Source: Deinococcus sp. Arct2-2
GTDB taxonomy: Bacteria > Deinococcota > Deinococci > Deinococcales > Deinococcaceae
Assembly (NCBI RefSeq): GCF_004801315.1
Contig: NZ_SSNW01000001.1
Location: forward strand, 62,001 to 126,000
Reading direction: 5' to 3'
Length of the DNA: 64,000 nt
Part shown: in pieces, positions 20,622 through 29,145 of the stretch
How positions within the stretch are numbered: the first letter of the stretch is position 1
Layout: the number at the start of each line of letters is the position of its first letter
Notes under the pieces: generated by a model
Databases searched by the model: none
The model's input: only the letters and a program-made list of their open reading frames with translations
Told to the model about the DNA's origin: nothing
Program-made: the position numbers and the translations under genes

Positions 20622-21385
20622 ACGCCGCTTGCCCCCGCCGATGAAGCCACGAACTGAGCCGTGAGCCGTGCAAACTGCCCCGGTTGCCGCTGCGCCCCGC
20701 GAATGCTTTCCGCGCCCTCTGGCAACTGGCCCCGCGCCGCCAGCACGCCCACCAAGCAGGCAAACATATTGGAACTCGCGGCGTCCTCGGTAAAGCCCTT
20801 CAGCGGCCCGAACGCCCGGAAACTCACGTCTTCGCGGCCTTCCGATTGCAGGGTGTACAGGATCAGGCCAGTGGTTTGAGTCGTTCTATTCAGGGCTGAA
20901 ATGGCAATGTTGTCGGGTGTGAAGACGTCCAGCGTTGTCAAATCGGCCACCTGAACCAGCAGATTGGCGCGGCCTGCCGAAGCTGTCCAAGCCGCCCCGC
21001 TCAGGCTAATGGGCGAAAGATCGGTCTCTATTTCTACTGCCGTCACATCGCCCTGAAGCAGCAGCCATTCGCCGCCGCAGAGTTGCGCCCCCACGCTCTT
21101 GCCGCCCATCTGCACTTCGGTCACGTCCGCAATCTGACCCGCCCCAAACAGGTGCGCCAACGCTGCAACCGCCGCCGAATCGCTCTCGCCCTTTTCGCGG
21201 GTGGGCGTAAAAATACGTAAGGCCACACCCGAAAAATCCGCCAACTCGATGAAGGCGCTGAGCGGTGAGGCCGCAGCTTGGGCTTGCAGGTCGCCCGTGG
21301 CATCGCTGAATACAGCCACCGTTTTGCCCACAGGCGGGAACACGCGGTAAGAGGCGGGGGCGGTAGATTCGGGGTCGGTGCTCAC
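20579..21385 (-). CDS. PhzF-fold protein with altered active site
   Basis: A 268-residue protein with the PhzF/diaminopimelate-epimerase-like two-domain pattern: VALRIFTPTREKG in the first half and FRAFGPLKGFTEDAASSNMFACLVGVLAARGQLPEG in the second. The usual catalytic glutamate region (S-E-T-x-F) reads SPLSAFI and the usual C-G-H-A-T motif reads S-D-S-A-A, so the classic isomerase residues seem absent. Its start is GTG 21385, 7 nt after TACCCT. It is probably co-transcribed with the overlapping BenE-like transporter. Function unknown. Confidence 0.7.
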   Translation of the reverse strand: MSTDPESTAPASYRVFPPVGKTVAVFSDATGDLQAQAAASPLSAFIELADFSGVALRIFTPTREKGESDSAAVAALAHLFGAGQIADVTEVQMGGKSVGAQLCGGEWLLLQGDVTAVEIETDLSPISLSGAAWTASAGRANLLVQVADLTTLDVFTPDNIAISALNRTTQTTGLILYTLQSEGREDVSFRAFGPLKGFTEDAASSNMFACLVGVLAARGQLPEGAESIRGAQRQPGQFARLTAQFVASSAGASGVWVGGKAVQTGPDS

Positions 21386-21392
21386 GGGTTAG

Positions 21393-21398
21393 AGGGTA
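21393..21398 (-). promoter_or_regulatory. Leaderless -10 of the PhzF-like gene (GTG start)
   Basis: TACCCT on the minus strand, 7 nt before GTG 21385; no ribosome site is present. Confidence 0.5.
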
Positions 21399-21446
21399 GC
21401 GTGTGGCGGGCTGGGGAAGCAGCCAAGTTCTAACTGCGTAGAACAC

Positions 21447-21506
21447 AAAAGCTCTTGTCCCCACCTCTAAGGGGGGCGTTGCAAAGCAACGGGGGGGTTT
21501 ACACGC
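21447..21506. repeat. Family A repeat, GTTGC-hairpin subtype
   Basis: AAAAGCTCTTGTCC arm, CACCTCTAAGGGGGG and CGTTGC-AAA-GCAACG, ending in GGGGGGGTTTACACGC. It lies just downstream of homocitrate synthase. Confidence 0.8.
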
Positions 21507-21515
21507 CAACGCCGA

Positions 21516-22755
<1,240 letters not shown>

Positions 22756-22805
22756 GTTTCTAGGGCACAATGCTTACCAATTGCAAAGTTTTTTAGCGGT
22801 AGGGC

Positions 22806-23951
22806 CTAGAGAATCCCGGCAGGCGGAGTCCGGGCCGCTGCCGTCAGTCCGGTCACTTCCTGATACACCTCGCGCACCGCCCGCACCATCTCGGCTTCGT
22901 TGCCCGCGCCGCTCAGGTCAAGCAGCGTCACCACTTCGCTAGGTTCGAGGCTGGCATTGCTGCACGCCCGCAGCAGCGCGTAATGAACCACGCTGGTGCC
23001 GGGGCGAGCGCCGCCCGCCGGAGTCCATGCCTGCCGCAGCCGGGGCATCAGCGCCGCCGCAAACCGCTTGATGTCGCCCTCGTTGCGCTTCAGTTCCTTG
23101 TGCAGCAGGCCCACCGAGCGCACGCCCACGTAATGCAGCAGGCTCGCCAAGCGCTGCGGGCGCTCCGGGTCAGACCAATGAGACAGCAGGCGCACGCCCA
23201 ACTCTTTAGCCACCGCCGTATCCAGATCACGCACAGGCGGCAGCGTCAGTAGGTGGGTCATGCTCTGGGCGTCTATGAACACGTCGTCTGGAGCGGCGGC
23301 CACCCGTTCGGGCAAGGTGGCGGCGTAGTCGCGGGTCATGCGGTGCAGGGCCATAAATTCTTCGTCGGCCATTTCCAGCAGACCCGCCAAGCGGTAGAAG
23401 CGGCGGCGCACCTCACGCGGCACAGCGTCGCGGTTTTTGTAGCCCAAGTCGTGCTCTATTTCCGCCCAAGCGTGTTGAAGAATCGAGCGAATCTGCACCT
23501 CGAATCTGGCCCCACCCAAGCGCCCACCTACATCCAGTCCATCCTCTTGCAATCCGCTATCGGGCACGCGCACCACGTAATGCACGCCCATGTAGCCGAA
23601 TCTATCGGGGTCATGCATCTTCGATTTGTCTATCGAGTGGTTCCAGTCCACCTGATGATGCTTTTCGATCAGGCGTGACACCACGCCCACATCCGACTCG
23701 AAGTAGGTGATGACGCGCACGGCCACCAGATCGGTCACGTCGTCCAGCGAGTCGTACCGGCCCGCCTTGCGCCGCAATTTGTCCTCTAGGCTCCCCGCCC
23801 GCTTGACCCGCCCGGTGATGTGGTGAATGTTGAGGCCCGCCGCCGTCAGCAGGCGCGTGGTGTGGGCCACCGCCGCGTCCCTGAGTGCTTCGTAGTCCGG
23901 TAACGCCTCCCGGTAAGCCCGCAGCAGATCGTCATTCATGGGTGCGGCCAT
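22806..23951 (-). CDS. RelA/SpoT-domain (p)ppGpp synthetase-like protein
   Basis: A 381-residue single-domain synthetase with no HD hydrolase or regulatory TGS/ACT domains. Synthetase landmarks are present: [39 protein letters not shown] and [23 protein letters not shown] with the catalytic glutamate. The last ~150 residues are a helical extension without recognised motifs. It may make (p)ppGpp or a related alarmone independently of a long Rel protein, which is not in this window. ATG 23939 (4 codons in) is an alternative start. Confidence 0.8.
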   Translation of the reverse strand: MAAPMNDDLLRAYREALPDYEALRDAAVAHTTRLLTAAGLNIHHITGRVKRAGSLEDKLRRKAGRYDSLDDVTDLVAVRVITYFESDVGVVSRLIEKHHQVDWNHSIDKSKMHDPDRFGYMGVHYVVRVPDSGLQEDGLDVGGRLGGARFEVQIRSILQHAWAEIEHDLGYKNRDAVPREVRRRFYRLAGLLEMADEEFMALHRMTRDYAATLPERVAAAPDDVFIDAQSMTHLLTLPPVRDLDTAVAKELGVRLLSHWSDPERPQRLASLLHYVGVRSVGLLHKELKRNEGDIKRFAAALMPRLRQAWTPAGGARPGTSVVHYALLRACSNASLEPSEVVTLLDLSGAGNEAEMVRAVREVYQEVTGLTAAARTPPAGIL

Positions 23952-24044
23952 GATAGGTCAGTCGGCGGAATGGGGGAGAGAGTTGTAAAGTTTTCTACAT
24001 GATTTGGTGATGGGGTTTGGAAGATTGGGGTGCGAGTTTAGGAA

Positions 24045-24090
24045 GAGTCGCGTGTAAACCCCCAGTCTGCTGTGCAGCCAGCCCCCTAAG
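24045..24090. repeat. Family A repeat, left half, cut by an IS
   Basis: GAGTCGCGTGTAAACCCCC-AGTCTGCTGTGCAGCCAGCCCCCTAAG is the CTGC-hairpin subtype. It stops at the IS boundary and resumes at 25529 with CTAAGAGGGGAGCGCAAG, giving an intact element when the IS is removed. Confidence 0.85.
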
Positions 24091-24114
24091 CTCGACTTTG
24101 GCCATTGAGGAGGG

Positions 24115-25470
24115 TCAGGCGGCATAGCAGAGCGCGTCTGTAAGGCGCTCGATGAACTCAAGTGGGACTTGAACCATTTCGCGTTCTGGTGCAGATGTGC
24201 GAACAGTCGGCACCTTCCACAAGGCTCGCCGAACCTCAGCGAGCGCATCAACGAAGGTCGGCAGAGTCTTGGCATACCAGGCGGCTCGACGAACCCTGAC
24301 GGGATGACTCTTCCAGCGTTCGTGGGCCATCAGGGTGACGCGAGAGAACAGCCCCAGCAACGCTGGGGTTGTTCTGGCAATGGCCAGATCAGTCCACTGC
24401 CGCTGTGTTTCCACGCCCAGGTGTGCTCGAACCTCTTCACAGGTGACCTCAAGTTGCCAGCGCTGCACGAAGTACTCCAGCATCTGCCGTGGGGTCTGCA
24501 GCAGATCCGTGCAGAGCAGGGCCTGGGTAGAGAACTTGCCCTTGGGATCACGGATCAAGACCCAACGCACCCGAAGGGGTGGGAGGCCCGTGTGATACCA
24601 GACCGCCGTCTGAGAAATGATGTCCACCTCCCGATGGGTCTCCCCGTACCAGCGATTCAAGCGGACGCGCTCCCAGCGCGTCTGTGGATCATGAACCAGG
24701 GAGGCGAGGGTGGGAAGACGGTCGCCTTTCAGCCGGGGTCGGCCCATCTGGCCAGCCGCTCGATCGGGTGCTGGGTCGTAGAGCGCCGCATCCAAGCGAA
24801 GCTTGGTGATGACGGTTATTGGACGGTCTTGCTGGAGGTCGGAAAGCCACCTGATAGCCGCGTAGGCGCTGTCTGCTACCACGATCAGTGGCCGTCCAGG
24901 ACACCACCGCTGGACCAAGCGAAGCATCTGCCGAGCCCAGTCCGTCACACTTTTATGCCGGTGACCGCGTTCTTCGTTGTACCGCTGTGACGGTACCAGT
25001 ACCGTCAGGAACGGCAGCGCCCAGATACGATGGGCCCAGGGAATGGGGGTCAGCAGCATCAGGCTCAGCCAGCGGAGCCCGCTGGCCTTGACGAAGTGCC
25101 CGTGACTGGACCGCACCGGATCTCGGTAGATGCCCTTGGCGCTGATCTTCGCTCCAGTGCGTCGCTCTATGGTGTCGTCCAGACCGAGGACGAGCGGTCC
25201 TGAGGGCACACAGGCCGTCACGAGCAGACCGAGCAGCACGCGACTGGCTTGGAGACTCGACCAGCGCGCCCGACTCAACAGGCGGTGAAACGTCCCGAAC
25301 CTTGGGTCGTCCGCCAAGCCGAGCACCCGCAACGCCGCGGTCACCGTCCGTTTTCCAGGAGAGAGCAGCGCCCCGACCACCAGGAGGTGCACCTGCGGCC
25401 AGATGCGCGCCGAAAACAGTGGAGCGAAGCTTCGCAGAACCCCCGTGAACCAAGTCGGAAGCCGTGTCAT
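24115..25470 (-). CDS. IS4/IS701-type DDE transposase
   Basis: A 451-residue transposase that looks intact. Acidic catalytic candidates are in LVLGLDDTIERRTG, VVADSAYAAIRW and RWQLEVTCEEVRAHLGVETQRQW. The open frame runs upstream to 25545, but that point is outside the IS, so ATG 25470 (MTRLPTWFTGVL) is taken as the start. The gene ends 24 bp from the left terminus. IS701 and IS4 families are close; the TA-rich 4-5-bp duplication slightly favours IS701. Confidence 0.85.
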   Translation of the reverse strand: MTRLPTWFTGVLRSFAPLFSARIWPQVHLLVVGALLSPGKRTVTAALRVLGLADDPRFGTFHRLLSRARWSSLQASRVLLGLLVTACVPSGPLVLGLDDTIERRTGAKISAKGIYRDPVRSSHGHFVKASGLRWLSLMLLTPIPWAHRIWALPFLTVLVPSQRYNEERGHRHKSVTDWARQMLRLVQRWCPGRPLIVVADSAYAAIRWLSDLQQDRPITVITKLRLDAALYDPAPDRAAGQMGRPRLKGDRLPTLASLVHDPQTRWERVRLNRWYGETHREVDIISQTAVWYHTGLPPLRVRWVLIRDPKGKFSTQALLCTDLLQTPRQMLEYFVQRWQLEVTCEEVRAHLGVETQRQWTDLAIARTTPALLGLFSRVTLMAHERWKSHPVRVRRAAWYAKTLPTFVDALAEVRRALWKVPTVRTSAPEREMVQVPLEFIERLTDALCYAA

Positions 25471-25480
25471 GCTCAAGTCT

Positions 25481-25512
25481 GACAGGGGAAGCAGCAGGCT
25501 GCTTCCCCTGTC
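25481..25512 (-). terminator. Perfect hairpin upstream of the transposase gene
   Basis: GACAGGGGAAGCAGC (25481-25495) and its complement (25498-25512) form a 15-bp perfect stem just inside the right IS end and 10 nt before the transposase ATG. It probably blocks read-through transcription or translation from outside promoters. Confidence 0.65.
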
Positions 25513-25528
25513 AATGGCCAAAGTCGAG

Positions 25529-25604
25529 CTAAGAGGGGAGCGCAAGTGCTCTTAGTCTTCCCCTCAAGGGGGCGTTGCGTCAGCAACGGGGGGGTTCACC
25601 TTCC
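25529..25604. repeat. Family A repeat, right half plus second subtype
   Basis: CTAAGAGGGGAGCGCAAG completes the element cut at 24090. It is followed by TCTTCCCCTCAAGGGGG and CGTTGC-GTCA-GCAACG-GGGGGG, the GTTGC subtype. Together with 24045-24090 this is the same head-to-head dimer seen at 5705-5825. Confidence 0.8.
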
Positions 25605-25687
25605 AAGTCAAATCAATAACTGCCGCTCGTCGCCCTCACCTCCCCGCACACATCCGGCCCATTCCGCGCCGTGCTAAACCCTCCCAT

Positions 25688-27667
25688 ATGCCGCTGCTGT
25701 CCCGCTTTGCCCTCCTCGCCACCCTGCTCGCCTGTTCTGCCCGCGCCGCCCCCGATGTGTTCGTGGCCTACCCACCCGAAGGTCACCGTGTGGCGTTCGA
25801 TCATGTGATTTTAGAAGGCAGCGTGACGCCGGGAGCCAGCCTGAAGGTGAGCGGGCAGACGGTGACTGTGGGCGCAGACGGGCTATTTATGCTGTGGTGG
25901 CCGCTGCGGGTGGGCACCAACGATCTGCGGTTGGTCACTGCGGCGGGGGGGCAAACGGGCAGCCGCACCCTGCGCGTGATTCGCACTGTGCCCCGCGCCC
26001 TGCCTGCCACGCCTACCGCCCTAGACCGCGACAGCGTGACGCCGCGTATGAATCTGGAATTCTGGGACGCCGCCGCGGATGCTCCCGCCGAGCGCAGCAT
26101 CCGGGTCAGTTTCCGGGGATCGCCGGGGGGCCGGGCTACGTTTCGGCTGGCGGGGGGCGCGGTGTTGCCTATGCAGGAAGGGCCAGCGGGCCAGTATTCG
26201 GCCACCTACACGCTGCCCGCTGCCGCCCGCGTGCAAAATGCCGCCTTCACAGTTTCCCTCACAGGCCGCGACGGGCGCACCACCGCTGCCGCCGCCCCCG
26301 GACGCCTGACCAGCACGGCGGCAGGCCCGCGCACCGCCACCCAGCGCCCCGATACCGTGCGTGGGCTGGGCCTCAACGACGCCACCAACGTCCTGAATAC
26401 CCTCACTGGGGAACCGATGCTGTATCCCCGAAATGGCATGACTTTTGCGGTGGTGGGGCGGCAAGGCGACGACTTGCGGGTGAGGCTGGCCCCCGGCATA
26501 TCGGCGTTGGTGACAGCGGCACAGGTGGCCCTGACCCCCGGTGCGCCGCGTGTGGGAGTGGCGGGAAGCGTTGTATTGGACGGTCTGCCCACTGTTGTCC
26601 CCACCTTGCCGGAAGTCTTGCCCGTACCCATTCCCCCGGCTCCAATCACCCCGCCCGAATCGCCCGTGCCTGAGCCTGCGCCCAATCCTTCTAACCCCGC
26701 CACGCCCGCGCCCACGTTGCCCGAATTGCCCCCGCAACCGACGCGCCCCAAGCAGGCCAACGTTCAGCCCATCACACCGCCGCCCGCCCCGACTGCGCCC
26801 ACCGATGACCTGCGCGTGCGGGTGCCTTTGGGTGGCCTGCGCGTCCCCTTCACCCTCAATCAGGCCGATGATGGGCGCAGGCTGACACTGACGCTCTACG
26901 GCCTGTCTGCGCCTCCTGCCGTGCCTGCTCTGGCTGCCGATCCGCTGCTCTCGCGCCTGACTTCCGCATCTGCTGGCATAGGCGTATCACGCCTCACGCT
27001 GGAACTCACGGCGGCTCAGGCATGGGGCTTCAGCGCCAACTATGACGGCCCGGATTTGCTGCTGACGGTGCGCCGCCCACCTGTTTTGAATGCTTCTCAA
27101 CCGCTGGCGGGCCGGGTCATCACGCTCGATCCGGGGCATGGCGGCACGCAATTGGGCGGTGCGGGCAGCCTACGCGTTCCCGAAAAAGGGCTGACCCTGC
27201 CCATCGCGCTAAGGGCCGCCGAACTCTTGAGGGCGCAGGGGGCCACCGTGAATCTGACCCGCAGCGCCGACGTGACGCTGGGGCTGTACGAACGTGGGGA
27301 AGCCGCCGAAGCCGCCCGCGCCGATCTGCTGGTGTCTATTCACGCCAATGCCCTGCCCGATGGACGTGACCCACGCGGCATTCGGGGGCCAGAAATCTAC
27401 TTCACGCACCCGCAGGCGCAGGGTGTGGCAGCCCAAGTTTTGGCCTCTCTGCGCCGCACCTTGCCCGATCTCGGCCCCGGCGCAGGCCTGAAGCCGGGTG
27501 CAGATTTGGCCCTGACACGCCCCTCCACTCAAATCAGCCTCCTCGTAGAAACCGCGTACCTGACCGATCCCGGCAACCTGCGAATCTTGATGGACAAAAG
27601 CGGCCAAGAACGGCTGGCGCAGGCCATAGCAGGGGGAATTGCAGCGTTTTACGCGGGGCAGAAGTAG
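25688..27667 (+). CDS. Exported N-acetylmuramoyl-L-alanine amidase (Amidase_3)
   Basis: A 659-residue exported protein. After a signal peptide (MPLLSRFALLATLLACSARA) comes a beta-rich region of ~300 residues, then a Pro-rich linker (about 310-375), an AMIN-like segment (about 376-465) and a C-terminal zinc amidase domain (about 475-655). The zinc ligands are visible in ITLDPGHGGTQLGG (His), VPEKGLTLP (Glu) and LLVSIHANALPDG (His), with LLVETAYLTDPGN near the end. It cleaves stem peptides from peptidoglycan, probably during cell separation or wall turnover. Monocistronic. Confidence 0.88.
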   Translation: MPLLSRFALLATLLACSARAAPDVFVAYPPEGHRVAFDHVILEGSVTPGASLKVSGQTVTVGADGLFMLWWPLRVGTNDLRLVTAAGGQTGSRTLRVIRTVPRALPATPTALDRDSVTPRMNLEFWDAAADAPAERSIRVSFRGSPGGRATFRLAGGAVLPMQEGPAGQYSATYTLPAAARVQNAAFTVSLTGRDGRTTAAAAPGRLTSTAAGPRTATQRPDTVRGLGLNDATNVLNTLTGEPMLYPRNGMTFAVVGRQGDDLRVRLAPGISALVTAAQVALTPGAPRVGVAGSVVLDGLPTVVPTLPEVLPVPIPPAPITPPESPVPEPAPNPSNPATPAPTLPELPPQPTRPKQANVQPITPPPAPTAPTDDLRVRVPLGGLRVPFTLNQADDGRRLTLTLYGLSAPPAVPALAADPLLSRLTSASAGIGVSRLTLELTAAQAWGFSANYDGPDLLLTVRRPPVLNASQPLAGRVITLDPGHGGTQLGGAGSLRVPEKGLTLPIALRAAELLRAQGATVNLTRSADVTLGLYERGEAAEAARADLLVSIHANALPDGRDPRGIRGPEIYFTHPQAQGVAAQVLASLRRTLPDLGPGAGLKPGADLALTRPSTQISLLVETAYLTDPGNLRILMDKSGQERLAQAIAGGIAAFYAGQK

Positions 27668-27833
27668 AGCGTGCGTCGTAGGTTGTGGGATGGGCGTCTA
27701 AGGGGCTAAGAAACCCCCAATTAAAGCCGTTGCCCTCGCCCCTTGCGGGAGCGGGGTAAGGGGGCGTCCAAGCAGCGAACCCGCCCCAACACCTTACGCC
27801 GCCCCCTATCAGCCCCCCGTCACGTTTACGCCG

Positions 27834-27839
27834 TACCCT
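27834..27839 (+). promoter_or_regulatory. Leaderless -10 of the exported-protein pair
   Basis: TACCCT lies 6 nt before ATG 27846; there is no Shine-Dalgarno. Confidence 0.5.
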
Positions 27840-27845
27840 GAAGCC

Positions 27846-28433
27846 ATGACCCCGCGTCCCGCCCTGCTTGCTGCCTTATTGCTCTGGCCTGCTTGGATCG
27901 GGGCGCAATCCACCGCGCTGCCCGAACTGGCCCCGGTAGAAAACTGGCAGCCTATCTTCGTAGAACCGGCTCCCATTCCGGTGGGGACTTCGGTAGGTGT
28001 CCCGCCTGTCCCTGTTGCCGTGCCAATGGGCCTAACCGCCACCCTAATCGCGCCACGCAGTGTGGCGGGCGGTGTGCCCCTCACGTTGAAAGTTGCCAAC
28101 GCTGGCAAAGCCGCCGTGCAACTTGGTGCGGGCCGCGACAATGATCAGAACTGCGCTGTTGCGCCGCTGGTGCGGGTCTTGCGGGTGGGCACGCGGGAAG
28201 TGGTGTATCCAGTGGCCGGGGAACCCAGATTGTGTGCCCAAGATTTCCGCACCGACACGGCAGGCAAAAGCGAGGCCGTGACCTATACCCGTGAGCTGGA
28301 GCTTGCGCCCGGTGAATACATGATCGAAGGCTGGTTTACAGGCTCGGTCAGCGGTGCATCTGCCAACGCGACATCGGCCAATGCTGTGCCTGTCAAACTC
28401 TCGGCCCAACCGGTGCGGGTGACGGTGCGGTGA
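27846..28433 (+). CDS. Exported protein with a BsuPI-like domain
   Basis: A 195-residue protein with a signal peptide (LLAALLLWPAWIGAQS), a Pro/Val-rich spacer and a C-terminal beta domain. The domain pattern LTLKVANAGKAAVQLGAGRDNDQNC, a second cysteine, then ELAPGEYMIEGWF resembles the intracellular proteinase-inhibitor (BsuPI) fold seen in many exported proteins; two cysteines could form a disulfide. Its stop codon overlaps the start of a paralogous lipoprotein gene (GTGA), so the two are co-translated. Function unknown. Confidence 0.65.
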   Translation: MTPRPALLAALLLWPAWIGAQSTALPELAPVENWQPIFVEPAPIPVGTSVGVPPVPVAVPMGLTATLIAPRSVAGGVPLTLKVANAGKAAVQLGAGRDNDQNCAVAPLVRVLRVGTREVVYPVAGEPRLCAQDFRTDTAGKSEAVTYTRELELAPGEYMIEGWFTGSVSGASANATSANAVPVKLSAQPVRVTVR

Positions 28434-29110
28434 AGCGGCTGAGAATGAAACAACGGCCAATCAAACAACTCGCGCTGCTGTTGATGCCCGCCCTGCTCAG
28501 CGGGTGCGCCGTGTTTGGCGGGTTGCGGGGGCCGACGCCTGCGCCCAAAGCTGAGCCGATTGCAGCCCCGATCCTTGCGCCAATTGCCAGCCCCAGCGTC
28601 CAGCCGGTAGCCGCCCCAATGCCGCCCGCCGTGTCTGCTTCGGTGGAACTGCCGCCCGTTCAACCCACTGCCCAACCCAGTCCCACGCCGCCCAAACCAC
28701 AAATCAACATTCCGGCACCGCCCGCCAACCTCGGCCTGATCGCGGTTGCCAGCGCCTCTGCCGATGTCAAGGGCGTGACGGTCATCTTGGGGATTCGCAA
28801 TAAATCCACTCGCCCCGTCACCTTCCGCTACACGCCGCAGGTCAATTGGGGATCATGCGAGTTGCCGCCGTTGGTGGCCCTCATGCGTTCCGACGGCAGA
28901 TCGGTGACTGCGCCCAGCACGGGCGGGCGCATCGGCTGCACCGAAATTCTGCTGACGCGCACGCTGGCTCCCGGTGACACCCTGACCCTGAAACGAATCC
29001 TGCCGCCCCTGACGCTGGGAAGCTACCGCCTGACCGCATGGCTGGACGCCGAATCTGCCGGAATGCCGCTGCGGGTGCAGGCGGAATCGGTGGCGCTGGT
29101 GGTGCGCTAA
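28430..29110 (+). CDS. Lipoprotein with a BsuPI-like domain, paralogue of the preceding protein
   Basis: A 226-residue lipoprotein: basic N-terminus, hydrophobic stretch and lipobox LLSGC near residue 25, then a ~75-residue Pro/Ala-rich tether and a C-terminal beta domain (NKSTRPVTFRYTPQVNWGSC ... LAPGDTLTLKRILPPLTLGSYRLTAWLD). Domain layout and the two cysteines parallel the upstream gene, so the pair probably arose by duplication, with one member released and one membrane-anchored. The GTG start overlaps the previous stop; an ATG at 28445 is possible. Confidence 0.65.
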   Translation: MKRLRMKQRPIKQLALLLMPALLSGCAVFGGLRGPTPAPKAEPIAAPILAPIASPSVQPVAAPMPPAVSASVELPPVQPTAQPSPTPPKPQINIPAPPANLGLIAVASASADVKGVTVILGIRNKSTRPVTFRYTPQVNWGSCELPPLVALMRSDGRSVTAPSTGGRIGCTEILLTRTLAPGDTLTLKRILPPLTLGSYRLTAWLDAESAGMPLRVQAESVALVVR

Positions 29111-29131
29111 GGCTCTGGGCCAATGCGCTGC

Positions 29132-29137
29132 TACACT
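29132..29137 (+). promoter_or_regulatory. Candidate leaderless -10 of argS
   Basis: TACACT ends 8 nt before ATG 29146; no ribosome site is visible. Confidence 0.4.
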
Positions 29138-29145
29138 CCCATGTT

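Larger units (their letters stand above)
24091..25528 (-). mobile_element. IS4/IS701-type insertion sequence (~1.44 kb)
   Basis: The ends are inverted repeats: CTCGACTTTGGCCATTGA at the left (24091-24108) and its complement at 25511-25528. CTAAG occurs directly on both sides (24086-24090 and 25529-25533), so a 4-5-bp target duplication is likely, with exact borders ambiguous by a base or two. The element carries one transposase gene and an internal hairpin near its right end. Confidence 0.88.
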
